64,000 nucleotides of DNA from Molossus alvarezi (Eukaryota; Chordata; Mammalia; Chiroptera; Molossidae). The notes beneath the pieces are model-generated. The model was not told the DNA's origin, searched no databases, and saw nothing but the letters and a program-made list of their open reading frames with translations. The stretch spans positions 38,529,488 through 38,593,487 of the forward strand of contig CM073897.1 of the NCBI GenBank assembly GCA_037176705.1. Reading direction: 5' to 3'. The first letter of the stretch is position 1. Every line of letters begins with the position of its first letter. Both the position numbers and the translations under genes were made by a program. Below are positions 1 through 10,029 of this stretch, piece after piece.

Positions 1-95
1 CAAACTGCAACCGAAGTACGTGCCCTTAGCAGGAACCGAACCCGGGTTTCTCCGGACCGCAGGCCGGTGCTCCTTAATGAAGCCGCCTCCAAACT
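1..95 (-). mobile_element. VES SINE, cut by window edge
   Basis: Reverse-strand VES tRNA-like head. It reads as the complement of the block ending in the B box (GGAACCGAACCCGGG) and the GGACCGCAGGCC segment. The last 20 bp, where the A box should be, have diverged. The 3' part lies outside the window. Confidence 0.85.
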
Positions 96-429
96 TCCCA
101 TATACAACAATTTACTCTGCTCTATGTGCTCCAGTGACAGTCTGCTGATGCCTCTATTCAAACACTGTCCCGACAGGAAGCATGACTATGCCATTTCTTC
201 ATACCTGGAGCATGGTGTCCAAAGGATGTAGCAGGTGCTCAGCAAATGTCTGCTAAATGAATAAATACATGACATGACTGTTGGACTCATTAGGAATGTG
301 TCCATCTTCTTAGGACCAGGATTTATGTGTGCATCTCTGATGCTTAAGATTGTGCCTAGCACAAAGTAGGCCCCAAAAGGTATTTACTAAGTGATGGTAA
401 TAGACAAGTACTAGCTGATTCAAGGCAGA

Positions 430-650
430 CTGGGCACAGGATTTAGATCTGAAGCCAAGCACGGTCAGTACCAGCTGTTTGACCTTCAGCAAGCTCCTCA
501 GCTCTGTGAGTTTAGGAGTCTTCAGTAAAACGGGGATGGTACGAACTACCTGAAAGGGTTATTGTGAGGACTAAATGAATAATATGTGAAAGTGTCCCAT
601 ACTGCTTCAATTATAAGGTGGGAACTCAGTAAATGCTTGTTGGGTGAATG
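430..650 (+). repeat. MIR SINE
   Basis: Diverged MIR in sense orientation. It keeps the core region (AGCTGTTTGACCTTCAGCAA), the AAACGGGGATGGTA segment, the GTTATTGTGAGGACTAAATG block and the terminal AGTAAATGCTTGTTG. Confidence 0.7.
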
Positions 651-686
651 AACAGATGAATGAAGAAGTGTCGTAAAAAAGAAAAA

Positions 687-845
687 GTGCCCTGGCGGTT
701 TGGCTCAGCGGTTAGAGCGTCGGCCTGCGGTCCAGAGAGACCTGGGTTCGGTTCCCACTAAGGGCACGTACCTCGGTTGCAGTTTGTCCCCTGCCCTGGT
801 TGGTCGTGCGGGTGGCAGTCACTGGATGTGACCCTTTCACGTCGA

Positions 846-894
<49 letters not shown>

Positions 895-980
895 CTCTCT
901 TTCTCTCTCTCCCTCCCACTCTATCTGAACACAAAATGGAAAAATGTCCTCGGGTGAGGATTAAAAAAAAAAAAAAAAGA
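687..980 (+). mobile_element. VES SINE, complete
   Basis: Full-length VES with A box TGGCTCAGCGG near 711 and B box GGTTCGGTTCC at 745-755. It continues with CACGTACCTCGGTTGCAG, a long CT microsatellite (850-912), CTCCCACTCTATCTG and the 3' tail CCTCGGGTGAGGATT plus a 16-A tract. The A and B boxes give it a tRNA-type internal Pol III promoter. Confidence 0.95.
850..912 (+). repeat. (CT)n microsatellite in the VES body
   Basis: Nearly pure CT dinucleotide run with a few TTTC interruptions, grown from the CT-rich region of the SINE at 687-980. Confidence 0.95.
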
Positions 981-2090
981 TAGAGTATCTGGGAAGCATG
1001 AGGGAGGGAGGCACGGCAGCCTGAGTTGGTAACAAAGGTTCGGGAGGGCTTTTTGAGAGCTCTTACAATTTAATGTGGATTTTGAAAGCAGAATATGATC
1101 CTCAGGAAGTACAATGGAATTAGTGATTCCCTGGTTCTACCTTATAGAAATATGATCTATTTCCTGCTGCCCCAAATGCTGTGCCCGACAAAAGTCACTT
1201 TAACAATAATGAGGAAAGACCAAGTATAATATAGCAAAACTAGCCCTAGCCATGGGAGTCTAAATTCATCAAGGTATTCTGAGGGGTTGGGGCCAGGGGA
1301 TTGAAAGAGAGGTGTGGTATCCTAAGATTTGAAAGTTCCCTTTTAACTCATTTCCTCCATGAAGCGGTCAGGAAGTGCTTTCCGGAAAGAACAGGCAGGT
1401 TTAATGCAATTATGCGATGTTGGCCCTTCTCAGCTTGGCCCTGTGCTAGGCAACTCCAGCTGGCCTCACACCGGAGAAAGCAAACTTCAGCTGGCCCTCA
1501 GGCCATTGTTTTAGCGCTCTGCAGAGAAGTGTTCCAGGGCTGAGCCCAGCTACTTAGCTGTTTAATTGAATGAATTCAACCTCATATAATAGGATCTAGG
1601 TCTTTAAGCATTTCTGTCTGCCACACCGGATATTGGGCTGAGGGCTGCTCAGATTACCCTGCCTTGCTGAGGCCCTGGGTCTCTCTGGTGTCTGCACTTG
1701 TCCCATTTTGGTGTCAACCTATGTGGGCTCAGAGCTGCCTTAAACTGTGTTCTGATGAAATCGTTCCACATTGATTCAACTTAAGTCTAGTGTTTCTAAG
1801 GGGAGTAAGATACCAGGTATTTGAACAAAAAAGATTCCATGTGGAATGTTTTATGTAATTTTCCCATTTCTAGGAAAAGGAAGGGGTGCAATAATATTTG
1901 GAAATCAGGTCTTTTAGCTCCATCCTGGACTCATCTGCTCTGGCCTGCAGCAGACTGACCACATGACTGAGCAGGGCCTGACTGAATTATAACAGGAGAG
2001 AAAAGAATTGAAAGGCAGGTTCATCTCCTTCAACCTTGCTCTCTGCCAATCCATCCTGCATACTAATGCCAGAGTGAGATCTCTTTCTTT
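981..2090. other. Anonymous non-coding DNA
   Basis: No coding gene, RNA gene or clear repeat is recognised. Short open frames here lack homology or supporting features. Confidence 0.5.
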
Positions 2091-2092
2091 TT

Positions 2093-2420
2093 GTGTTTTA
2101 TGCATAATGTACAAAAACAGATGTGACAGATCTTAAGTGTACAGTTCCTTGAGTTTTGACAAATGCATACACCCCTGTAACTGACATGGGCCCCTTTCAG
2201 TCAACCCCTTCCCCCATAGGCAACCACTATTCTAATTTCCAGCATCATAAATTCGTTTTCCTGTTCTAAGATTTTATATAAATGAAATCTTCAGTATGCA
2301 CTCCTTTCCATCTGGCTTATTTGGCCCGACATAATGTTTATGAGATTCAGCAATGTTGTTGCATGGTAGTTTGTACCATTTTAATTACTAAATATACTGT
2401 ATTCCGTTCCATAAGATCAC
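2093..2420 (-). repeat. Ancient L1M 3'-end fragment
   Basis: Contains GTTTTGACAAATGCATACAC and the following CTGTAAC/CCATAGGCAACCACTATTC segment, typical of old mammalian L1M 3' ends read in antisense. The later part (GTTTATGAGATTCAGCAATG) is more diverged. Subfamily not assigned. Confidence 0.55.
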
Positions 2421-2439
2421 AGAATATTATTTCGAAAAT

Positions 2440-2800
2440 AAAGAACCGACCATTGTCTGTGCTTAAAATCCTTTATAGTTCCCATTGCCTATATAATAAT
2501 GCCAAAAATTTTGATATGACTTTCAAGTACCTTCTCTGGTTATGACCTCATCTCCAGCCACTCCTATCCATGCAAACCACCTTCCGTGTGAACATCTCAC
2601 TCTTCTGCTAGCACATCTGTCTCCTACTTCTGAGGACTCTGACCTGGCTGGGTCCTCACCTGGAATGTTCTTTGCTCCTCTTGTTTATACATCCATGATA
2701 GGTTCCTCCCCAGGCTTCAAGCCTGTGGGAAGCCTTCCCGCATCTCCTAGCCAGTTATTCCTCTGTCCTCTGTGTTGCCTCAACCCCTGTTCTTTCCTCA
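2440..2800 (+). repeat. L2 LINE 3' fragment
   Basis: Diverged L2 signature in sense: a block on fixed landmarks (CTTTATAGTTCCCATTGCC, ACCTGGAATGTTCTTTGCTC, GCCTGTGGGAAGCCTTCCCG). It resembles the L2 3' region at 63255-63870. Confidence 0.5.
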
Positions 2801-3182
2801 ATTATAGATGGGATGTTGAGGTCCTTGGGAATGGGAGAGTGCATGGCCTCTTTTGGAGTTGTAGGATCAGAACAGTGCTGTGCTCTGTGAAGAGAGAATT
2901 TTAAGAAAGCTAATTGATCATTTCATTGGTTTGCTTAACAAATCTGGTTGTTCAGCATTACGCAGAACAGTTTTAACATCCTGCACGAATCAGGGTCTGT
3001 CTCTTCACTGTCCAAAAATTGTCTCAAAGGAAGCAGGCAATCGAGACCTATTGCCTTACTGCTGACTCCGTGTCTTCAGAGATCTAGTGCTCATCCCTAC
3101 ATTGCCCAAGGGGCTCTTTCTCCAACTTTTGACATATGAGAACCTTTTAATGAGAACTCAGCACACATGCATGCTACCAACT

Positions 3183-3350
3183 TTTTTTTTTTTGAGATAT
3201 AATTCATATACCATAAAAATTCACCCTTTAAAGTGTGGGGTTCAGTGGTTTTTAGTATATTCACAAAGTTGTATACCCATCACCATTATCTATTTCTAGA
3301 ATATTTTTACCACCTCAAAAAGAAACACCACACCCTTTATACAGATCACT
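3183..3350 (-). repeat. Ancient L1M (L1MB-like) 3' end
   Basis: Begins with a poly(T) run. It then shows GAGATATAATTCATATACCA, CACCCTTTAAAGTGTG, TTCAGTGGTTTTTAGTATAT and CATCACCATTATCTA, a well-known old L1 3' UTR in reverse. Confidence 0.75.
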
Positions 3351-3560
3351 AATTTTGGGCAAATAAAATTAAATTAAAAAGAATTAACCATAGGTTACAG
3401 CAAGAGAACACAGTAATAAAAATATTTCATCTTAGACTGAAAAAATTATATGCACTTTTTCAGATTATCTGCAGCTATCCAGATCAGTATCAGATTGCTT
3501 CAGCTGTAGGTCATATTCTATAACTACACATTCTTTCTTATTGTCTCTTCATACTAAATT

Positions 3561-3632
3561 AGTTCTAACTTGCAATTATAGGTTGTTGGATACTAAGTTA
3601 GAAGTTCTAAGTTGTAATTATAGGTTGTTGGG
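3561..3632. repeat. 42-bp tandem duplication
   Basis: AGTTCTAACTTGCAATTATAG and the related AGTTCTAAGTTGTAATTATAG start 42 bp apart and both continue with GTTGTTGG. Two diverged copies are visible. Confidence 0.75.
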
Positions 3633-3881
3633 AACGACAGCAAATGCTTGGTGGTTTCATTAGACAGTTTTGGATATTTGAATCCAACAGGGCATCTTGT
3701 CCTTTGTACACCCAACAGCCATGCATCCCGTCCCCCTTCTTCCTGCAAATTGAACACCATCTTGCAACCATGAGGCACCCCACTAAGGATAACTAACACA
3801 TCAAGGAAGATGACATAAAAATAGAGTCTGGGCTCATTGTGGTAACAACAAACAGCTGAACCAAGAAACTGCTCACGTTAG

Positions 3882-3912
3882 GATCTCTGTCTCTGTCTCT
3901 GTCTCTCTCTGG
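3882..3912. repeat. (TCTCTG)n short tandem repeat
   Basis: Four to five units of TCTCTG followed by TCTCTCTCTGG. Confidence 0.85.
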
Positions 3913-5239
3913 TTTTCTATGACCAAGGGCCCAATTATATGGATTTCTAAGTCATATCCCACCAGATATTAATTTTACAAGCACAACACCCTTGAATATT
4001 TTAATTTGGTCGATGGCGGTGAATGCACTTCCGCTTTTGGCTACATTTGGTACTGGGAAGTACTTTTCAGTGCTCCATTGCAGCATGTTGATATTTCATT
4101 TCTTTCTTGGATAGGTGTGAATCATCACCTGAAAGGAAAAAAAAAAATTTAAACCTTACATAATCAAGTTGCTTTCACCACAGTTCTGTTCCTAAAATCC
4201 TGTTATCTTACCCTCAACATAAAACAGTCTTGATATTTCATCTCTAAAGTGATTAGTCCTGGCTATTCAGAATACTGAATGTGTTGCTAAGATAAGGCAC
4301 TTGAGAAATACCCTTGACATTGTTACTATAGCCTTATTAGCATTCTAGTGTCATTATTTCTACTAGGGAGAGAGTAATTGTGAAGTAAGTGAAAAAGCTC
4401 CTATGGAATGACTTGCTAAATTTAAATGTGTTATTAAAATAAATACTTGTACAGGTTAGAAAGGAAAAGAGTGGTGTATTACCATTTTTCTTCCATATTC
4501 TCCCGATTTCTGACTCTCACTTTAAAAATTTGAAAACGATCTCTTCTTTCTCTTTTTACCTACATGTCTGAAAATAATCTTATGTGGCAGACATGGAATG
4601 CACTGCTCCGAACCCGCTTAAAGAGGGAACCCTTTACCCAGCTGCTGTGAGGATGGCTGGCAGCCTTCAGCGTGGAGTTGTTCAGTTTTCCCTCCTCCTC
4701 TCAGCTGAAGCCACACCCTTCTTGAGGCCCCACCATCTGAGAATAGGCAAGGTAGTGATGCAAAGGCCTAACCGTTTCTGCCTAGTGTAGTATTCCTTGA
4801 AGGAGTCACCTTTGCTTTCCATGTCCCCTCGAGCCTTGCAGAAATTTTGGTCAGATCTACAAAACTGAGGACTTTTATGCTGGATTTGGCTTCCTTTTTC
4901 CTTTCACAGGTCTCAGATTTGCATTGCACTCTGACGCTTTCCATGTCCAGTTCCGCTTTCTCTCCCTTGTATCTTTCATAAAGGCCACCCCTCAAAAGCC
5001 ACTTGTCTCGAACTCTCTGTTACTTACACGGCACTCAGAACTTTTCACCTGGGGGGTGCTCTCTGCTTCTCCTTCCCAGGCCTCCCAGTGTCGTGATGGA
5101 GCACATTGCTCAGTGGTTCCCTGATAAAAGTTTCTTGAGAGGAAATTTTATAAGATATATGTCTAAAAATATTGGTATTCTACCCTCAAGTTTGATTGAT
5201 CCGGTAGAATTCAAAGTAGGAAATAATTATCTTTCAGAT

Positions 5240-5440
5240 TTTTAAGGACACTATTCCATTGTTTTCCAAGTTCTAGTGTTAATGAGAGGTCTGATTTATT
5301 CTGATTTTTTTTTTTCCTTGGAATCTCTTATTTCTTTCTTGATATTCCAAAAATTCCTGATAATGTGGTTTGGTGTGGATTTTTTCCCATTAAGTTTGCT
5401 AGACATTCATGGGTTCTTTTAATCTGGAAATGCTTTCAGA
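5240..5440 (-). repeat. Possible ancient HAL1/L1 ORF1 fragment
   Basis: T-rich text resembling antisense L1 ORF1 (TGGTTTGGTGTGGATTTTTT, then GGGTTCTTTTAATCTGGAAA). Highly diverged; low certainty. Confidence 0.35.
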
Positions 5441-5659
5441 CCCACTGAATAATGAAGAAAATAGAAAGGAAAAAAAGGTGGTATACAAAAAACAGCGGGT
5501 ACATCATGGAAGAGAAGCAAAGAGAAGTCCTTGGATAATAACCAAGAGAAGTATTACAACAACAGTACATAGCAGGCCCAGTGACAAGCCACATTTACTG
5601 AACAGGAGAATGGAGAATCCCTGGAGATGGAGAAGATGTCTCCAAGAAAAGTAAATGGA

Positions 5660-5877
5660 CCCAGCCACTGTGGCTCAGTGGACTGAGTGTTGTCCCATCG
5701 ACTGAGTGGTCCTGGTTCAATTCCTGGTCCAGGCACATGTCTGGGTTGCAGGCTTGATCCACAGTGGGGGCGTGTAAGGAGACAGCACGTCGATGTTTCT
5801 CTCTTACATCAATGTTTATTTCTCTCTCCCTTCCCCTCTCTCTAAAAAATCAATTAAAAAGAAAACATAAAAAAAAA
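5660..5877 (+). mobile_element. VES SINE, older subfamily
   Basis: Degraded VES with A-box-like TGGCTCAGTGGACTGAG, B-box-like GGTTCAATTCC, GGGTTGCAGGCTTGATCC, GTCGATGTTTCTCTC and the tail TCTCTAAAAAATCAAT. Direct repeats at 5644-5659 and 5878-5893 (16 bp, two mismatches) look like the target site duplication. Confidence 0.9.
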
Positions 5878-5893
5878 AAGAAAAAGAAATGGA

Positions 5894-7050
5894 ATTAATA
5901 GATTTCTCATGTATTGAACCATGAATCCTTCAGTTTGTAGACTTCTTCAGTTCTACACATTTTAAAAATTTTTACTTCTCTGATAGTATTTTCTCCACCC
6001 AGCCAAGAGTTGCTCAACAGCTAACACATAACATTGTTTTAAGCTACTCTATTTAGGAGTAGTTTGTTATATAACTATAGGTGACCAGAATAACATCTAA
6101 TATTTTTAGATAGAAAATAATATCTAGTGTTAGTAGAATGTGGTTTTCAGGAGGAAAGGATGAGAAAAACAAAACAAAACAAGAGAAAAATTTTGGGGGA
6201 TGTACAATTTGTAAGGTAACATTTTTGATGAAATTGATACTTTATAAATTTTGTGGTGAAACCGAGGAATTGATTTGTTTGAGGCTTCAAACTAGTGAGT
6301 GACAGGAAATTGGTGTGGGGTGAGAAAGGGAGGGGGAAAAAAAGATGCCTAATTATTTCTCCTTTAAGCATGTGCATTCCTGACATCTCTGAGGACTAAG
6401 ATTGTCCTGCAGGGAATATGATTAAAGTTACAAAGAGAAAAACAAAATAAATAAGTCAGCTTTTGATCCTGCTGCTATATTTACCCACAAGAAAGGAGGC
6501 AGCTCTCAGGTGGGCTTTTGTTTAGGTAATGTCCTGAAATCCAAGTGTAAAAGAACAATGTGAAATCTCAATTCTCCCAAACGGTTTGGGGAGAGTTCAG
6601 GGCTTGAGCCCCTGGGGGGCTTGGTTCCCAAGGAGACTAATCCCACTTGCTCAGCATTAGGTATTGCTGGAGCAAAAGAGCTCTAGTTTGGAGCTCTGTG
6701 GAGAGGCCTCAGTGCAGTCTGGAGCTGGGTCCTTCTGCCTCATAGGAAGTGAAATGTATTGATGTCAAAGCCACTCAAGTGAGTGTGCTCACTCTGGGTA
6801 CAGGAAGAGGGGCTGGTGGGCCTGGCAAGAGCTGGCCACTGACTTTGTTGAAACTAATTTCATCCCAGATAGAGCTCTTCCCTAAAGGAAAGATCAAGGA
6901 GACAAGCAACTGAGACTATAAACTGGGGGTTGACATGTATAATTTAGTTAGATATTGGAAACTTTAAGGATTTATTTGGGTATTAGGCAAAAAGCTATTT
7001 CAAGCACTTTTCTTGTTGCCTTATTATCTATGGTTTCTATAAACACCATT
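5894..7050. other. Anonymous non-coding DNA
   Basis: AT-rich sequence without a recognised gene, RNA or repeat. Confidence 0.45.
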
Positions 7051-7054
7051 GCTT

Positions 7055-7365
7055 TGATATGACCATGCCTCTGCCCAGGCTGTTCTCAGAGATATTGCTT
7101 GTTTGCTTGGCACAAAGTCTTAGCTCAAATTCTTCCTGTCTGTGGAGCCTTTCCTAAGTTCTCTGGGCTGAACTGACAGTCCTTTTATTCCATCAACTAT
7201 ATACTTCCATTGAGAAGTATCACCCTGCATTATAGAGGCTTGTTTGCATATCTGTCTTTCTACCAGAAAGGGTAGAAATCATGGCTTCTTATCTCTGAAT
7301 CCATCATACTAGCATAGTGCTGAGCACAGTCTTGGTGCCAGTATCTTTCAGTTGAATGAATGAGT
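7055..7365 (+). repeat. L2 LINE 3' end
   Basis: Sense L2 landmarks in order: CTCAAATTCTTCCTGTCTGTGG, GAGCCTTTCCTAAG, GTAGAAATCATGGCTTCTTA, ATAGTGCTGAGCACAGT, ending TTGAATGAATGAGTG. Confidence 0.65.
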
Positions 7366-7439
7366 GACTGGATGGATATTTTACATGTAAGAATCAATTT
7401 TGTAAATCAGGCTACAGAACTTCTAATCCATGAAGAACT

Positions 7440-7690
7440 GATATTTGTATATGGAGCTTTATGGTTGACAAAGAACTTCCACTTCCTTATTTCATTGATT
7501 TTCACAATAGCCTGGTCAAATAGACTCATACTGACTAGTATTCCCATTTTCTAGATGAGAACATTGAGGTGTAGAGGATTAAGTAACTTTTCTATAGTCA
7601 GTTGGATAATAAAGAGGTAGATTCCAGTCTCAATCTCTGGCTCTAATTTCATCACTCTCTCTACTGTAGTACACTGCCTTTTTCTAAATG
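7440..7690 (-). repeat. MIR SINE
   Basis: Reverse-complement MIR: CATTTTCTAGATGAGAACATTGAGG, TTAAGTAACTTTTCTATAGTC and GGTAGATTCCAGTCTCAATC are recognisable. Confidence 0.65.
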
Positions 7691-7839
7691 TTTACAATTG
7701 GCAAGTATAGTTGCTTTCTTGCATTTGAAAATAATCACTCACTTTGTTGGGGGAAAGAACAATGGGTGCTGATTTTATAGGGGCATGAGTTGGTAAGGGA
7801 TGGGTGGAGTCGAAGGAATCAAAAGCAAGGACATTTGTG

Positions 7840-8110
7840 GAGACCCTATTTGTGCCAGGAGCTTTCCTATATACTATTTCAAAACAATTTTGAGCAGTTG
7901 AGATGATCTCTATTGTACAGATAGAAAAAGTAAGATTTGGAGGCATTATTTGCCTGTTGTGTCGTGTAATTCTCACAAAGACTCCAAGAACAGTTATGAC
8001 CATTCCATTTTTCAGATGAAGAAACTGAGCCTTAGGAAGATGAACTGACTTACCCAAGGGCACTCCTCTAACAAGTGGCAGGCCAGAACTTGAGCCTCCC
8101 CTCATCTAAC
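7840..8110 (-). repeat. MIR SINEs, two adjoining copies
   Basis: Antisense MIR core with TTTTTCAGATGAAGAAACTGAG, ACTTACCCAAGGGCACTC and AGTGGCAGGCCAGAACTTGAG. An additional partial copy (CTATTGTACAGATAGAAAAAG) precedes it. Confidence 0.75.
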
Positions 8111-8814
8111 TCCAAATCAACGTTGATGCTTAGGACACAAATGATCTGGAAATGTAGACTTTTACATATGAATCTTTTCATATTCCATTGATTTTTGAAT
8201 ATGATTATATTACTGCTTAGATAATTCTCTGGGGAGTACGAGAGATACTTCAGACTAAAGATGTCAGTTAAACGTATTGTCCCATGAAATCTGTGTCTGG
8301 GGATTTGTAAGAGCAGCTCAGTTGAAATAAGGTAAAAAAAAAAAAAAAAAGTTAGTGCTCTTGGCTGCCAGACCCTGTCGGGAAGGGAGAGGAAAGAGCA
8401 GACATTCACATCTGAGGGGTGAGAAATACAGTTCAAGGATAGGCCGACACAATTTTTCTGAGTGCAGATGTCACCAAGAATGGAACAGACAGTCCAATCA
8501 TGGAGGACAAAATCCAGTGTGTGTAATTCAAATGAAAGCTATATTATAATGGAACCAACTTGAATTTTAAAAATAAAGAGTTTGTTTCAGCTATGTTGAC
8601 TTGGGAAATGTCTACTTCCTCTCCTAACTGAGGAATGTTCATCTCACTTTTTTCTTTGGTAAGGTTGTGCCTTCAGGGTGCTCGCTAATGGTTTTACTAC
8701 ATCCTGAAAATGGGGCTTAAAGAAAAGAGTTTTGAAAGAGATGGTTTATATCTCCCCCATGCAGACTGCACCTAAACTATAAAAACTTATTTAGAGAACA
8801 CTTTATCACACATG

Positions 8815-9125
8815 TCTTCATACATGTGATCTCATTTAATCCCCATGAAGAACATGTGATAGAGAAGACACGTAAGGAAAGAGAGTCAACTTATTGTGTT
8901 ATAGAGAAATAAAGGCAAATACTCGTCACAGGCTATGGGACAGTCAACAGATGAGAATTTTTCACAGGATGTTTCCTTTAAATATCACAAGAGCCCTGTA
9001 AGGTGGGCAACCTTACCTGTATTTAACACGAGTAAGCTAAGGCAGAGAGAGGTTGCCCAAATCCATCCTCATCAGAGCAAGGATTTCAACCCAAGTCAGA
9101 GCTATTGAGTGGTGGGTCTAAGACC
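8815..9125 (-). repeat. MIR SINE fragments
   Basis: TGATCTCATTTAATCCCCATG at 8827 begins one partial copy. A fuller antisense copy at about 8960-9125 has AGAGCCCTGTAAGGTGGGCA, AAGCTAAGGCAGAGAGAGGTTG and GATTTCAACCCAAGTCAGAGC. Confidence 0.65.
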
Positions 9126-9629
9126 AGAACCCAAGCCTTTTCTGGATCATCTTCCACGTTTTACCATAATGTTCATTTTCTCTATCCCAAGAGGATTGCC
9201 CAGGTGAAATGGGGCCTAAGTGAACTTCAAGGTGATTCTTAAAATGTAACAGAAGTTTCAGAAGGACAAGCTAAATGGTATGACTTATAGAGTTCAATTC
9301 ATACTTTGTCCTAAGATGCTGAGAGTTTTATACACACACAGGGCTCTCTGTCAAGCACCAGCTGAGTTAGTGGGAGCCACACCTTTCTCCTTTGCCTCCT
9401 GCTATCCATTACTAATAAAAAAAATGAGCCAAGTGTTGCCCTCAATTTACTATAAGCTAATTGTTACTTTTGACAATCGATGGGTAGAAGAAAGAGCAGC
9501 AAAGGAGAGTCCTGTGGAAACTAAAGTTAGAATCTTAGCACCAAGGCTAGAGCTTGAAGAGACACAAGTATCCTCCCCCAATTTATAGATGGAAAAACCA
9601 AGGCCAAGAGAGAACACAAATTTTGTCAA

Positions 9630-9810
9630 GGGCTTAGAATGGCTATAGAATCAGACTTTGACCAACTCACCGTAACTACCCAAGGCTCAGATTCATCTTT
9701 TGTTACACGGTGATAATAACATGTAATTCACAGGGGTATTTGTTCAAAGATTAAATGAGGCAATGTATGGACAGCGCAGGGTATAAGCAAGCGCCCAGTA
9801 GCTTGGGGCT
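9630..9810 (+). repeat. MIR SINE
   Basis: Sense MIR 3' half: GGTGATAATAACATG, AAAGATTAAATGAGGCAATG and TATAAGCAAGCGCCCAGTAG. Confidence 0.55.
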
Positions 9811-10029
9811 GTTGTTGCCAGAGCTGGGAGTGAAACCCAGTTCTCCAGATTCTTATCTTCTCAGCCTCAGGGAAAGTATTTGTGGTACAAGAGCGGGAGT
9901 TTGAGGACGGACCACCCCATCCTCACCTCTTGCGGTTGGAGCTAGCCAAGAGAAATGCGCCGGGCGAAGGGAAACAAAGGGGTTAAGGCGATGAGCTTGA
10001 GAAAGCCCAGAAAACTAGGGAAGCGACGC

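Larger units (their letters stand above)
3351..5240. other. Non-coding DNA, two small local repeats
   Basis: No gene recognised. It holds a 42-bp period tandem duplication at about 3561-3632 and a (TCTCTG)n run at 3882-3912. The remainder is single-copy in appearance. Confidence 0.5.

Noticed and set aside
688..760. tRNA-like sequence with A and B boxes (also in the other VES copies)
   Set aside because: Part of a SINE head; it continues into the VES body and tail, and lacks a proper cloverleaf and anticodon arm for a functional tRNA gene.
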